Below are positions 17,215 through 25,588 of a DNA stretch of 33,685 nt, in pieces. A model generated the notes under the pieces. The model worked only from the letters and a program-made list of their open reading frames with translations. It was not told the origin of the DNA and did no database searches. Source of the DNA: an uncultured Calothrix sp. (GTDB lineage Bacteria > Cyanobacteriota > Cyanobacteriia > Cyanobacteriales > Nostocaceae). Both the position numbers and the translations under genes were made by a program. The stretch lies in contig CALJJQ010000055.1 of NCBI GenBank assembly GCA_937973965.1, positions 1 through 33,685 of the forward strand. The letters run 5' to 3'. Each line of letters opens with the position of its first letter. The stretch's first letter is position 1.

Positions 17215-17510
17215 ATTTTATTTATTGAGAGTAATTTAATATTTCCAATATATTTAATATTGATTTAATCTTGGTCAGAGAAAACACCTATTTTGGCAGG
17301 GCATAAAAATGTGAGACAAGAAATTATACCGTTTTACTGATGATCCAAGATTCGAAAGCGAGGTTTAGAAGTATTGGCTAGTATTAAGGAGCGATCGCAA
17401 CTATTCCTTTCAAGCAGCTAGCATTGTTTAGAACACCAACACTTGCGAAAAGCCTATCCCCATCTGGGAAATATGGATTGGAAAATAGCTGCGATCGCGA
17501 TGACTAATAA
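17215..17510. other. 296-bp non-coding stretch
   Basis: No gene or recognisable remnant is seen. It carries two HIP1-type GCGATCGC octamers (near 17392 and 17492). The upstream region of the dead SH3 gene should lie at its left end. Confidence 0.4.
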
Positions 17511-18998
17511 TCAAACCCGTGGTGGTAAATAGGCAACAGGGTTAACAGCACCTTTCCCAGCAGGATGAATTTCAAAATGTAAATGGGAACCAGTACTAAA
17601 ACCTGTATTACCCATGTGGGCAATCATTTCTCCCTGCTGAACTTTTTGACCAACTGTGACAAAATGTCTGTGGTTGTGGGCATAACGAGTCAAACTACCG
17701 TCAAGGTGGCGAATATCAATTAAGTTGCCATAGCCACGTTTTCTCCCCTCAAATTCTACCACACCAGCAGCAGCTGCAACGATGGGTGTACCAATTTTAT
17801 TAGCAATATCGATTCCTCTATGCATTCTCCCCCAACGCATACCATAACCTGAAGTTAATATTCCTGTTGCAGGCCAAATATAGGCTGTATTCGTTGTCCC
17901 TGGAGCTATTGGTGGAGCAACATTTTCGTCGATAACTTGGGGAAGATAGCGATCAAATGCTTCTAAGGGTGGTAATTTAGGTATATTTGCGGAAGCGACT
18001 GGTATGGGGTTAATCGCTGGATGACGATGGGAAGGTTGTGTAGGAGGTGCAGGAGCAGGAGGAATAACGACAGTGGCTGAATTTTGATTGTACTTGGGTA
18101 CGGCTATGGGAACAGAATGATTAGAGTTGATATTGATGGGAGCGGTTTGTTGATAGTGAGATTGTTGAGTGCGGTATTGCCGACGTAAGGATTCAATTTC
18201 CGTGTTGAGGGTGGAAAGTCGAGAATTTTGGCTGATTATACCTGTTTGTCGATTTTGTGATGTTGGCTGTATTTCTGCGATCGCTGGTGGGATGGGTGTG
18301 TTTCCCCCTACCCCAGAATAATTTTCTGCTGCTACTGCTGATACTAATTTTGGTTCTGGAATAATTAATACTTGGGAAATTTTCAACTGGTGAGGATTGA
18401 TTAATTTGTTGATTGCGATGATGTCGGCAATTGATACTTGATGACGGAGGGCAATGCTTGCTAAAGTATCTCCTGGTTTAACTTTATATCGTTTTGCTGC
18501 GCTCCTGACATTATCTGAAACGGAATCAATTTGCTGGCTTTCTTCGATTCCTAATTGAGCTAAACCCGTTCTGAAATGGTCGGTTTTTTGTTGTAATTGC
18601 AGTTTAACTGTATTTTCCTTTCCTTGCGCTGTATCTGTATTTCCCTGATTATTTAGAGAATCGTCAACACCACCTATTAAGTCCTGTCGATTAACCTTTT
18701 GTCGCAGAATTGCGCCGTTAATTTGCTCACCCTTACCAATCACAAAATCTTCAGAAGTACCATCAATCCCTGAGTTGATTTCGACTGGTTCCACACCAAA
18801 CACTGGTTGAGTTTGCCCTGAAAGTAAAACACCCACAGTTCCCACAGAGATGGCAAAACCTAGTTTGAAAACAACTCCCTGAAGTTTTCGATAATTTGTA
18901 TCAATCAGAATGCTCGAATTAGGGACATCCTGACTACTATACGGCAAATTAGATTGTAACAAGGATAACTTCATATTTAAGTAGTGTTGAGGAATCAT
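17511..18998 (-). CDS. LysM / M23-family peptidoglycan endopeptidase
   Basis: A 495-aa envelope protein. A hydrophobic stretch at about residues 45-62 acts as signal anchor or uncleaved signal. A single LysM (about 171-216: RYKVKPGDTLASIALRHQVS to LIIPEP) binds peptidoglycan; then comes a Gln/Pro-rich linker with a short coiled coil (262-285) and the LytM/M23 zinc peptidase domain (about 375-490). Its metal and catalytic residues are present: HRGID (His393, Asp397), RYAHN (His441) and SHLHFE (His472, His474). It should cut peptide cross-links or activate amidases at division or during growth. A second ATG at 18974 is possible. A Fur-like box lies just upstream. Confidence 0.92.
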   Translation of the reverse strand: MIPQHYLNMKLSLLQSNLPYSSQDVPNSSILIDTNYRKLQGVVFKLGFAISVGTVGVLLSGQTQPVFGVEPVEINSGIDGTSEDFVIGKGEQINGAILRQKVNRQDLIGGVDDSLNNQGNTDTAQGKENTVKLQLQQKTDHFRTGLAQLGIEESQQIDSVSDNVRSAAKRYKVKPGDTLASIALRHQVSIADIIAINKLINPHQLKISQVLIIPEPKLVSAVAAENYSGVGGNTPIPPAIAEIQPTSQNRQTGIISQNSRLSTLNTEIESLRRQYRTQQSHYQQTAPININSNHSVPIAVPKYNQNSATVVIPPAPAPPTQPSHRHPAINPIPVASANIPKLPPLEAFDRYLPQVIDENVAPPIAPGTTNTAYIWPATGILTSGYGMRWGRMHRGIDIANKIGTPIVAAAAGVVEFEGRKRGYGNLIDIRHLDGSLTRYAHNHRHFVTVGQKVQQGEMIAHMGNTGFSTGSHLHFEIHPAGKGAVNPVAYLPPRV

Positions 18999-19009
18999 CT
19001 ACGGGTCGA

Positions 19010-19024
19010 TAATAATGATTCTCA
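19010..19024. promoter_or_regulatory. Fur-box-like sequence upstream of the M23 peptidase
   Basis: TAATAATGATTCTCA matches the 7-1-7 Fur consensus TGATAAT-N-ATTATCA at 12 of 14 positions. It lies 12 bp before the first possible start codon of the peptidase. Match quality is moderate and AT-rich DNA gives chance hits. Confidence 0.35.
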
Positions 19025-19131
19025 AGCATCTATGTCAAGGTTAAGAGAAACGCAAATAATAATTTGATGGGCTGAAAATATACATCAACAACAATTCATG
19101 TTAAACCTGTCGGTGATTTCAAGACTCTGAT

Positions 19132-19146
19132 AGATTATCATTATCA
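19132..19146. promoter_or_regulatory. Fur-box-like sequence upstream of the Cys-rich small protein
   Basis: AGATTATCATTATCA matches TGATAAT-N-ATTATCA at 12 of 14 positions, with a perfect right half. On the other strand it contains two adjacent GATAAT hexamers. It lies 31 bp before the ATG at 19178. Confidence 0.4.
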
Positions 19147-19177
19147 AAGCAAATATCATGAATACTCAGACTTGTTT

Positions 19178-19381
19178 ATGCCCAGTAAAAAAGTTCATGT
19201 TAAACAGTACACCGTCAGAGCGCACGACCGTATTATCCGCACCAGAGTTTATAAGTTTATCTGTCAGTTCTGTAATTCGGCTGTGGAGAGAGAAACCTAT
19301 GCAACCTGTTGTCCCAAATATGGGGATGTTTGTCATGGAAACGAGAAGAAATGTTTGCGATATCAGAAACAGAAAAGGTAA
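19178..19381 (+). CDS. Cys-rich zinc-ribbon-like small protein
   Basis: A 67-aa basic protein. Six Cys are arranged as CQFC, CC and two more in CHGNEKKC, suggesting one or two metal sites. The segment KVHVKQYTVRAHDRIIRTRVYKF before them has beta-strand spacing. I have no firm family; similar short proteins exist in cyanobacteria. The frame is chosen over an overlapping one starting at 19158 because it keeps the Cys pattern and a compact basic tail. A Fur-like box precedes it. A nucleic-acid or metal-binding role is only suggested by composition. Confidence 0.55.
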   Translation: MPSKKVHVKQYTVRAHDRIIRTRVYKFICQFCNSAVERETYATCCPKYGDVCHGNEKKCLRYQKQKR

Positions 19382-19506
19382 TACCTATTCGCAATCAGAA
19401 TGGGATAATTCAATTGTTTAGAGCCAGTCATAGGCTCACTGTAATTGAAATCTTTCTTGTAAACGTTTTTGTAATTGGTATAAACTGTAGTGGTTTGAAC
19501 TTATAA

Positions 19507-19725
19507 ATGTTAAATTTGCCGCCACCCCCATCACCACCTCCAAAAAGCCAGCAGACAGAATTAGATTTGCTTCTGTATTACCGTCAATTATGGGAATATC
19601 ATCAGCAAGCTGCTGAACTAGCCAGTAAGCAGATGCTTCATTATTTGGAAGTATTACTTCAACAGGTTCCAGATAGTGTTGATGATAGCAATCGTGTTGC
19701 AACGGAAGCGGAATTACCTAAGTGA
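19507..19725 (+). CDS. Small hypothetical protein coupled to the next gene
   Basis: A 72-aa protein with a Pro-rich N-terminus (residues 4-13) and a helical remainder (LLLYYRQLWEYHQQAAELASKQMLHYLEVLL), likely a single amphipathic or coiled helix. No family recognised. Its stop overlaps the start of the next gene in a GTGA arrangement, the strongest argument that it is translated. An 88-codon frame on the opposite strand covers the same DNA but has no such support. Confidence 0.6.
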   Translation: MLNLPPPPSPPPKSQQTELDLLLYYRQLWEYHQQAAELASKQMLHYLEVLLQQVPDSVDDSNRVATEAELPK

Positions 19726-20393
19726 AAAAACTGGATTTAGAGGAAAGTGAAGGAAGTACGGCAACTGCAAATTTGAATTTATATGTAAGTCAGGAGAATT
19801 CCCGATACTCAGAAATTACGCAAATCCTCGCGGCCAATCAGGGTAAAATATTGCATATTGATTACTTAGTTTGGGAACTGTATGGAAGCTTGGACAAAGC
19901 AGTTCAATCCTCAGTCAAAAAAGAGGTCAAAAAAATACTTTTAGCAGCAGAAAAACAGGGTTTTTGGTATGCAGTACCCGATTCTCCAGAGTGTTGGACT
20001 TTGGATTTGCACGATTTTCCGGAACTCGTTTCTTCTCAAACCAAAAAGTCTTCCAGTAAACCGAAACACAATCAACCCAGACGAACTTCGTCCCGACAAG
20101 ACGTCAAGTCTCCGAATCATCGCCCTAAATGGAAAATATCCCAATTTCCCTATTCCCCCATCCTAGAACAATGTGTCACCCTGGATGTGGCGATTGAGGA
20201 GTGTTTGATTCTACATTACCCCCAGGCAATAACAACGGAGGAATTTGTGCAGTGGTTATATCCACACGGATTATCCTATGGACACAAGAAACTCGTTCAT
20301 ACAGCAATTATAGAAACTTTAGAACAGCAAGCCAATGGACAAAGTTGGCGACAAGTTAGTCCAGGTTTATACGTATGGGATGATGCCAATTAA
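19722..20393 (+). CDS. Hypothetical protein with two winged-helix-like repeats
   Basis: A 223-aa soluble protein starting at a GTG that overlaps the preceding stop (GTGA, 4 bp), so translation is probably coupled. Two segments look like copies of one fold: about residues 30-90 (ITQILAANQGKILHIDYLVWELYG... ending in SPECWTLDL) and about 153-221 (VAIEECLILHYPQAITTEEFVQWLYP... ending in SPGLYVWD). Each has three helices followed by a strand pair, reminiscent of HARE-HTH-type winged helices. Between them lies a Lys/Arg/Ser-rich linker (105-140). A DNA-binding role is inference; I know no characterised homologue. Confidence 0.65.
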   Translation: MKKLDLEESEGSTATANLNLYVSQENSRYSEITQILAANQGKILHIDYLVWELYGSLDKAVQSSVKKEVKKILLAAEKQGFWYAVPDSPECWTLDLHDFPELVSSQTKKSSSKPKHNQPRRTSSRQDVKSPNHRPKWKISQFPYSPILEQCVTLDVAIEECLILHYPQAITTEEFVQWLYPHGLSYGHKKLVHTAIIETLEQQANGQSWRQVSPGLYVWDDAN

Positions 20394-20415
20394 TACTTGA
20401 AGCAATACTTGAAGC
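20392..20415. repeat. Tandem 12-mer at a stop codon
   Basis: AATACTTGAAGC occurs twice in tandem (20392-20403, 20404-20415), beginning inside the TAA of the preceding gene. The rest of the 287-bp gap to ndhD shows no gene. Confidence 0.7.
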
Positions 20416-20680
20416 GGGTAAGCAAAATTATCGGTGTCATTGCCAAGCAATCTCCAGTTATGAGGGGTTTAATGATTCCCAATCCATAGACACGTAGCAG
20501 CTAGTCGTAAGACAACGCTAGGCTAACAGCATGACTTTTACCTACCCATACCTGCAAGATAATCCCAATTCGCAATAGCCAATGGCTGGGATACACCTAC
20601 CAAATTTTAGAAAATTGGTCTAATCCAAAATCCATAAACGCAGGTAGTGTGGATCAACCGTAGGGTAATCCAAAATCGTG

Positions 20681-22351
20681 TTACTTTACAGTTCCCAAAA
20701 CCTGGGTCATCTCCAATTTCGGTGCAGCCAGGGTATTCCCGTATATACCAGGATTGCTGTCAGCAATTTGAATATAGGAATCCCGTACATGACTATTAAC
20801 TGCCACAGTTTTCACATCATACATCTGCATTGCCAATTTCGGGTAAAGACCAATACCAATAATTGGTAACAGAAAACAGGCTGCAATAAATACTTCCCGT
20901 GGACTGGCATCTCGGTATATCGACTGATTGGGTAAAACGCAATCTGTACCAAAACAAACTGTGTCTTCTTCCCCTTGGTTTTGCATCTCATTCAGGTCGC
21001 ATTTTAAATCAGCACCTGTACCGTAAAATACCTGTCTCAATAGATTCAATAAATAAATCGGTGTGAGAATTACACCAACAGCAGCCAAAAACACCGTCAC
21101 GACACAAAATGCCGAACTGTAAATATCACTGGTTGTCAATCCTACAAATACTGATAACTCACTGGCAAAGCCACTCATCCCTGGTAAGGCTAAGGATGCC
21201 ATTGCGCCAATGGTAAACAGTGCAAATACTTTTGGCATCGCTTGACCAACTCCACCCATCTCATCCATGACCATTGTTTTTGTCCGGTCATAGGTGACAC
21301 CAGCTAAGAAGAACAGGACGGCGGCAATCAAACCGTGGGATATCATCTGTAACATTGCCCCATTCACACCCAGGTCGGTGAAGGATGCTAAACCTAACAA
21401 CACAAACCCCATGTGGGATACAGATGAATAGGCAAGTCGGCGTTTCATGTTTGTTTGGGCAAAGGAATTCAAGGCTCCGTAGACAATGTTTACTACCCCT
21501 AGAATCGCTAGCACCGGGGCAAAATATATGTGAGCATCGGCTAATACTTCCATATTCAGGCGAATTAAGCCGTATCCACCCATTTTTAATAATACACCTG
21601 CCAAAACCATCGATACGGGAGAAGAGGCTTCTCCGTGGGCATCTGGCAACCATGTATGCAGGGGAAATATGGCTAACTTGACACCAAAGGCGATTAATAA
21701 ACCCGCGTACAGTAATAATTCTAATCCCAGGGGGTAATCTTTTAAACCTAAAACCGCCAAGTCAAAGCTGAACTCACTACCATAAAGAGCCATACCCAAG
21801 GCTGCGACTAAAATAAAAATGGAAGCTGCCGCAGTATAAAGAATAAACTTAGTCGCAGCATAGCGGCGTTTTTGTCCGCCCCAAATATTAATCAGCAGGT
21901 AAACTGGCACTAACTCCACTTCCCACATGATGAAAAATAACATCAAATCCTGGGCAATAAACACACCGATTTGAGCCGAATACAGCCACAACATTAATGT
22001 GTAAAATAAACGAGGACGACGGTCAACCTGCCAAGCTGAAAACATCGCCAAGGTGGTGATAAATCCCGCCAATAATACTAAAGGTGCAGAGATTCCATCG
22101 ACTGAGACAGCCCAATTCAGTCCAAACTGGGGTATCCAAGTATAACTTTCTGCTAGTTGGAATGTGGCACTACTAGCATCATAGTGTTGCCAAAATGCGA
22201 AACACATCAACATCAAATCTGCAATACCTACACCTAGGGCATACCATCTCACCAGCTTTCCACCTTTGTCTGGCAATGCAGGTATAAACAATGACGCTAC
22301 TAGGGGTAGTAACGCGATCGCAGTTAGCCAAGGAAATTGTTCTGCTATCAT
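20681..22351 (-). CDS. ndhD: NAD(P)H-quinone oxidoreductase subunit 4 (NdhD)
   Basis: A 556-aa thylakoid membrane protein, one of the proton-pumping antiporter-like subunits of cyanobacterial NDH-1, with about 14 TM helices. Key residues are Glu144 in [11 protein letters not shown], Lys225 in [18 protein letters not shown] and the [11 protein letters not shown] segment. Cyanobacteria carry several NdhD paralogues for respiration or CO2 uptake; this sequence resembles the respiratory/cyclic-flow type (D1/D2) more than D3/D4, but the sub-type is not certain. Between the last helices a loop with three Cys (461, 476, 481) lies after VFYGTGADL, a feature I associate with one Nostocales NdhD branch. 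No ndhF or cup genes adjoin it. Confidence 0.93.
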   Translation of the reverse strand: MIAEQFPWLTAIALLPLVASLFIPALPDKGGKLVRWYALGVGIADLMLMCFAFWQHYDASSATFQLAESYTWIPQFGLNWAVSVDGISAPLVLLAGFITTLAMFSAWQVDRRPRLFYTLMLWLYSAQIGVFIAQDLMLFFIMWEVELVPVYLLINIWGGQKRRYAATKFILYTAAASIFILVAALGMALYGSEFSFDLAVLGLKDYPLGLELLLYAGLLIAFGVKLAIFPLHTWLPDAHGEASSPVSMVLAGVLLKMGGYGLIRLNMEVLADAHIYFAPVLAILGVVNIVYGALNSFAQTNMKRRLAYSSVSHMGFVLLGLASFTDLGVNGAMLQMISHGLIAAVLFFLAGVTYDRTKTMVMDEMGGVGQAMPKVFALFTIGAMASLALPGMSGFASELSVFVGLTTSDIYSSAFCVVTVFLAAVGVILTPIYLLNLLRQVFYGTGADLKCDLNEMQNQGEEDTVCFGTDCVLPNQSIYRDASPREVFIAACFLLPIIGIGLYPKLAMQMYDVKTVAVNSHVRDSYIQIADSNPGIYGNTLAAPKLEMTQVLGTVK

Positions 22352-22599
22352 TTCAATAAGAATAAATACTCATTTGCTGTCTACACCCATCATACTAGAG
22401 TTTGTAACAAATTCTTTATAAATATTTACAAGGGTGAGATATAAGCAGAAATAGATAGATAAGGGATTCCTGGTCTCGTGCAATCACCAAGAAGCTTGAT
22501 ACTGGCGGCATCATATTCTCATCACGTCTCCGAAAATATTAACTTTTGTAATAGACTTTAAGATGTATTAAGAACAGGGAATGAAATTGAAGTTATTTT

Positions 22600-23064
22600 A
22601 TGACTGCTACAGTATCTAAACCATCTTGGCAAATCAAATTACTATACGACGGTGAGTGTCCTTTGTGTTTGCGGGAAGTGAATTTTCTGCGGAAACGCGA
22701 TGCTGGTAGGGGATTAGTCGCTTTCGTCGATATTGCTGACTTGAATTACGACCCCCAGATGCATGGAGGGGTGGATTTTGCAACCGCAATGGGACGGATT
22801 CACGCAGTTTTACCGGATGGGACAGTAATCAAAAATGTGGAAGTTTTTCGCCGTGTCTACGAGGTACTGGGGATGGGTTGGGTATACGCAATCACCAAGC
22901 TACCGATAATTGGGACCGTGGCGGATTTTCTGTATGGAATTTGGGCCGATTTGCGGTTAAAGTTGACAGGTAGACCAGATTTAGCCACAATCATGCAGAG
23001 GCGACAGCAGAGTTTAGATTGTGTCGATACTGGGCGTTGTCGAGTTGCGGGAAAAAATCAATAA
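22600..23064 (+). CDS. DCC-family thiol-disulfide oxidoreductase-like protein (DUF393)
   Basis: A 154-aa protein with the family signature YDGECPLCLREVNFLRKRD near the N-terminus, where DGECPLC supplies the CxxC pair of a thioredoxin-like fold, followed by FVDIADLNYDP, the GRIHAVLPDGTVIKNVEVFRRVYEVLG core and a C-terminal hydrophobic helix. Family members are predicted redox proteins of unknown substrate. Its 3' end overlaps the convergent SAM hydrolase gene by 7 bp. Confidence 0.88.
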   Translation: MTATVSKPSWQIKLLYDGECPLCLREVNFLRKRDAGRGLVAFVDIADLNYDPQMHGGVDFATAMGRIHAVLPDGTVIKNVEVFRRVYEVLGMGWVYAITKLPIIGTVADFLYGIWADLRLKLTGRPDLATIMQRRQQSLDCVDTGRCRVAGKNQ

Positions 23065-23846
23065 ATTTTAACTTCTACCGTATCAGCAAAATTTAAACCC
23101 AATAGCTGGTGTGCATTCCCACCATTAACGGCAATTTCCACCCAACCATCACTACCAATTAGGGCGATCGCATTTCCCACTTCCACATCACTGTAGGTTT
23201 TGCCACTTGGTATGACTTTACCATTAACCCGTACCAACCATGTTTCTTGATTGACGATATCGTCAGGAATATTACTGATACAATTACCAAATCTATCTAT
23301 ATACTGAATACAGCCAATCACCCCATCTGTGGTCAATCTTGGCAAAGATATATCTAAGCTAACCAAACTATTGACATCAATTTCATCACCTAAATCGAGC
23401 AGTGACACCCCACTGGCCAAATGGGCGGCAACTGTAGCAAAAATATCTCGTCCGTGAAAGGTTCTACTTGGTACCTCTGTTCGCCAATACCGCCGATTTG
23501 TCAATTCCACCGCCCGTAACACCTGATTGCGTTCCACCACACCACTGACAATCCCATTGTCCGGTGCAACCAAAAATCCCTGTTCCAACTCTAAAGCAAT
23601 TGCCCGTCGCTGACTACCCACCCCAGGGTCTACCACCACTAAATGTACCGTCCCCTGGGGAAAATAGGGAAAGGCATTCATTAGCCCAAACCGACCTGCC
23701 ACAATATCTTGAGGTGGAACTTGATGCGTCAAATCTACCACCCGAATCGCTGAATTTACCTGGGCGATCGCTCCCTTCATTACTCCTACATAAATGTCGC
23801 GATCGCCAAAGTCGGTCAGCAATGTTAACAACCTAGGCTCAGGCAT
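23058..23846 (-). CDS. S-adenosyl-L-methionine hydrolase (SAM hydroxide adenosyltransferase, DUF62)
   Basis: A 262-aa enzyme of the fluorinase/chlorinase fold. LLTDFGDRDIYVGVMKG, VVDLTHQVPPQDI, VVDPGVGSQRR, APDNGI and FHGRDIFA are all in place, and GNCISNI lies in the C-terminal domain. The family mostly hydrolyses SAM to adenosine and methionine with a hydroxide; the fluorinase-specific 21-residue insertion is not seen, so halogenation is not expected. No halogen-metabolism or SAM-cycle genes are adjacent. The start ATG at 23846 gives the canonical N-terminus. Confidence 0.9.
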   Translation of the reverse strand: MPEPRLLTLLTDFGDRDIYVGVMKGAIAQVNSAIRVVDLTHQVPPQDIVAGRFGLMNAFPYFPQGTVHLVVVDPGVGSQRRAIALELEQGFLVAPDNGIVSGVVERNQVLRAVELTNRRYWRTEVPSRTFHGRDIFATVAAHLASGVSLLDLGDEIDVNSLVSLDISLPRLTTDGVIGCIQYIDRFGNCISNIPDDIVNQETWLVRVNGKVIPSGKTYSDVEVGNAIALIGSDGWVEIAVNGGNAHQLLGLNFADTVEVKIY

Positions 23847-23902
23847 TTACATTATTTCCTATAGGCCCAAAACTTAAATATATAATAAATTGTATTTTTT
23901 CT

Positions 23903-23916
23903 GTAACAATCGTTAC
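23903..23916. promoter_or_regulatory. NtcA-type binding site upstream of pirA
   Basis: GTAACAATCGTTAC is a perfect GTA-N8-TAC. It begins 80 bp before the pirA ATG. If TATGTT (23928-23933) is the -10 box, the site covers the -35 region, a geometry expected for repression by NtcA rather than class II activation (which needs about 22 bases to the -10). Confidence 0.65.
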
Positions 23917-23982
23917 TATTTATTTGCTATGTTAAGGATTGAAGATATATTATTGATAATCCCAGGTTAAGAAGTCTCGTCT

Positions 23983-24141
23983 ATGAACATCAACAGAAAT
24001 AAAGCGGAAGCAGCGAGAAAAGCTCGCGAAGTCCACCGTCAAAATCTCAAAAAAATCCTTGAACACAGATTAGAAGTTGCTAGAAGCCAAGGTAATGAGC
24101 AATTAATTCGTCAACTAGAAGCCGAAATGAAAGATTTGTAA
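23983..24141 (+). CDS. pirA: PirA-like PII-interacting regulator of arginine synthesis
   Basis: A 52-aa highly charged, helical peptide: MNINRNKAEAARKAREVHRQ, then a stretch ending EHRLEVARSQGNEQLIRQLEAEMKDL. This pattern (RAEAARKARE.HRQNL.. EHRLEVA...GNE.LIRQLEAEM) matches the cyanobacterial family of Synechocystis PirA (Ssr0692). PirA binds the PII protein and so withdraws PII from N-acetylglutamate kinase, limiting flux to arginine and the ornithine-ammonia cycle. It is too short for many gene callers. A perfect NtcA box upstream fits nitrogen control. It is followed by a heptamer repeat (AATTCGT) and a hairpin at 24212-24283. Confidence 0.72.
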   Translation: MNINRNKAEAARKAREVHRQNLKKILEHRLEVARSQGNEQLIRQLEAEMKDL

Positions 24142-24211
24142 TAATTCGTAATTCGTAATTACGAACTACTCGGTTGTTTGGGAGTCCTCTCAATGAAAAC
24201 GGTATTTAGTT

Positions 24212-24283
24212 GGCGATCGCCTGCGGGATAAAAGCAAATTGTTCAAATGCTTTTCTTTATCTCCTCAGCGCGATCGCCTTTTT
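24212..24283 (+). terminator. HIP1-bounded long hairpin with T run
   Basis: GGCGATCGC (24212-24220) and GCGATCGCC (24270-24278) close a long stem. The inner bases GATAAAAGCA and TGCTTTTCTTTATC extend it with a bulge, and five T residues follow. It is the first terminator-like structure after pirA. Nearby, 24143-24165 holds AATTCGT heptamers and the palindrome TTCGTAATTACGAA. I see no gene between 24142 and 24530. Confidence 0.5.
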
Positions 24284-24360
24284 GTGTCAGGGTTTACGTT
24301 CAGTGTCAGAAAACTCCCGATTCATCCCATCAAATACCCAGACTGGTATATTACCTCGAA

Positions 24361-24402
24361 CAGAGGTAAAGACAGCGACCCGACAGGTCGTCTCTACCTC
24401 TG
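24361..24402. repeat. Imperfect palindrome of the GTCTCTAC family
   Basis: CAGAGGTA (24361-24368) and TACCTCTG (24395-24402) are perfect outer arms; CGACC and GGTCG pair inside. The right half contains GGTCGTCTCTACC, shared with the other dispersed copies. Confidence 0.6.
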
Positions 24403-24530
24403 AGGGGGTGACAAGCGTCATCAACTCTTTATAAAGCAAGCTTTTCAGACGGTAGATACTGAAAAGATAAAAGGCCAACACTAATATTTTTCTATCCACC
24501 AGTGGTTAAAACTCCCATTCTCCCGTTGAG

Positions 24531-25380
24531 CGATCGCTAATCGGATTAATGCCAATTACACGGGGTCAGATTGTTATCAATGGTACTCCCCTAAATTCCC
24601 ACACCCTATCCCCTATCCGTCGTCAAGTGGGAATGTTGTTTCAAGGAGGTGGTTTAATACCGCAACTATCAGTAATTGATAATGTTTTGTGTGGTAAATT
24701 AAGAAACCTCAAACCCCAGCACACCCTATTCGGATTTCCCAAGCAAGACTGTCGTCAAGGAATAGAATTATTAGAGCGGTTAGGGTTACGTGAACATGTG
24801 TATCAAAAAGTTTATCAACTTAGTGGTGGACAACAGCAACGGGTGGCGATCGCACGAGCATTAATTCAATAGTTCTCGGAATATAGCCCCCCAATGGTTA
24901 CGTTGGCTAGCCAACTTTCTCCAAAATATCGTCCGTTCCGTACCTTCCATTGTTCTGGGTTTATTATTTGTTGCTGCCACCGGTTTGGGCGCACCTGCTG
25001 GCATGTTAGCATTAAGTATATATACTATCGGCTATCTCGCTAAATTTTACCAAGAAGCAATAGAAGCGGTGAATCCGCGATCGCTGGAATCGTTATGGGT
25101 TATTGGAGCATCTGCCATCCAAATCGCTCAGTACGGAATTTTGCCCCAGATTCTGCCGTTGGGTTTGGGATATACTTTATGGATGTTTGAATATAATATC
25201 CGTGCAGCTTCAGTTTTAGGTGTGGTCGGAGCTGGGGGAATTGGATTTCAACTCAAAATTTATATTGACGGGTTTGAATACACGAAAGCAACCACCATGA
25301 TGCTGGTGTTACTTGTGGTGGTAACGGTGATTGATGTAACTAGTAGTCACCTCCGTCACCGATTGGAGTCCATGTCCTAG
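24531..25380 (+). pseudogene. phnC/phnE remnant (phosphonate-type ABC transporter)
   Basis: Two fragments on one strand. 24531-24872: the middle of a PhnC-type ATPase, from SLIGLMPITRGQIVING through GMLFQGGGLIPQLSVIDNV to the signature LSGGQQQRVAIARALIQ, then a stop. Walker A is missing at the front and Walker B (DEPxxSLD) at the end. About 24895-25380: the last ~160 residues of a PhnE-type permease, with WLRWLANFLQNIVRSVPSIV, the EAA-like loop ESLWVIGASAIQIAQYGILPQ and the final membrane helix; its N-terminal helices are absent. The order suggests one deletion removed the end of phnC (and any gene between) plus the start of phnE, and a second truncation took the phnC start. It cannot make a working transporter. 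Confidence 0.85.
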
Positions 25381-25481
25381 CTCTACTGGAGCCAATTACC
25401 CTGTATAAGCAATATCTCGCCAACCTGCAAACAGGGAACGGAGCGTGCTTTTACCCGTAATTATCGTTTTTGGGAGTTGGG

Positions 25482-25507
25482 TAGAGACACGACATATCAC
25501 GTCTCTA
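25482..25507. repeat. GTCTCTA palindrome copy
   Basis: TAGAGAC (25482-25488) pairs with GTCTCTA (25501-25507); the centre ACGACATATCAC looks like a mutated form of the GCGATATATCGC core at 2391 and 9426. Confidence 0.6.
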
Positions 25508-25561
25508 GGATGATCGGGAGTAGCCATCGTATAAACCAAAACCAACGAAAAGTAGTTTTCC

Positions 25562-25586
25562 TACTCCCCACTCCCCACTCCCTACT
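25562..25586. repeat. Tandem heptamer repeat
   Basis: TACTCCC, CACTCCC, CACTCCC and a partial fourth unit in tandem, the reverse complement of the GGGAGTA repeat seen at 3332 and 12653. It ends just before the stop of the next minus-strand gene. Confidence 0.75.
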
Positions 25587-25588
25587 TT

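Noticed and set aside
19158-19421. 87-codon frame overlapping the Cys-rich protein
   Set aside because: The frame starting at 19178 gives a coherent paired-Cys, basic protein; the other has scattered composition.
19436-19702. 88-codon minus-strand frame
   Set aside because: It lies antisense to the 72-aa gene whose GTGA overlap with the next gene supports the plus strand.
23058-23846. Fluorinase or chlorinase
   Set aside because: The fluorinase-specific insertion is not seen; the sequence fits the common SAM-hydrolysing DUF62 group.
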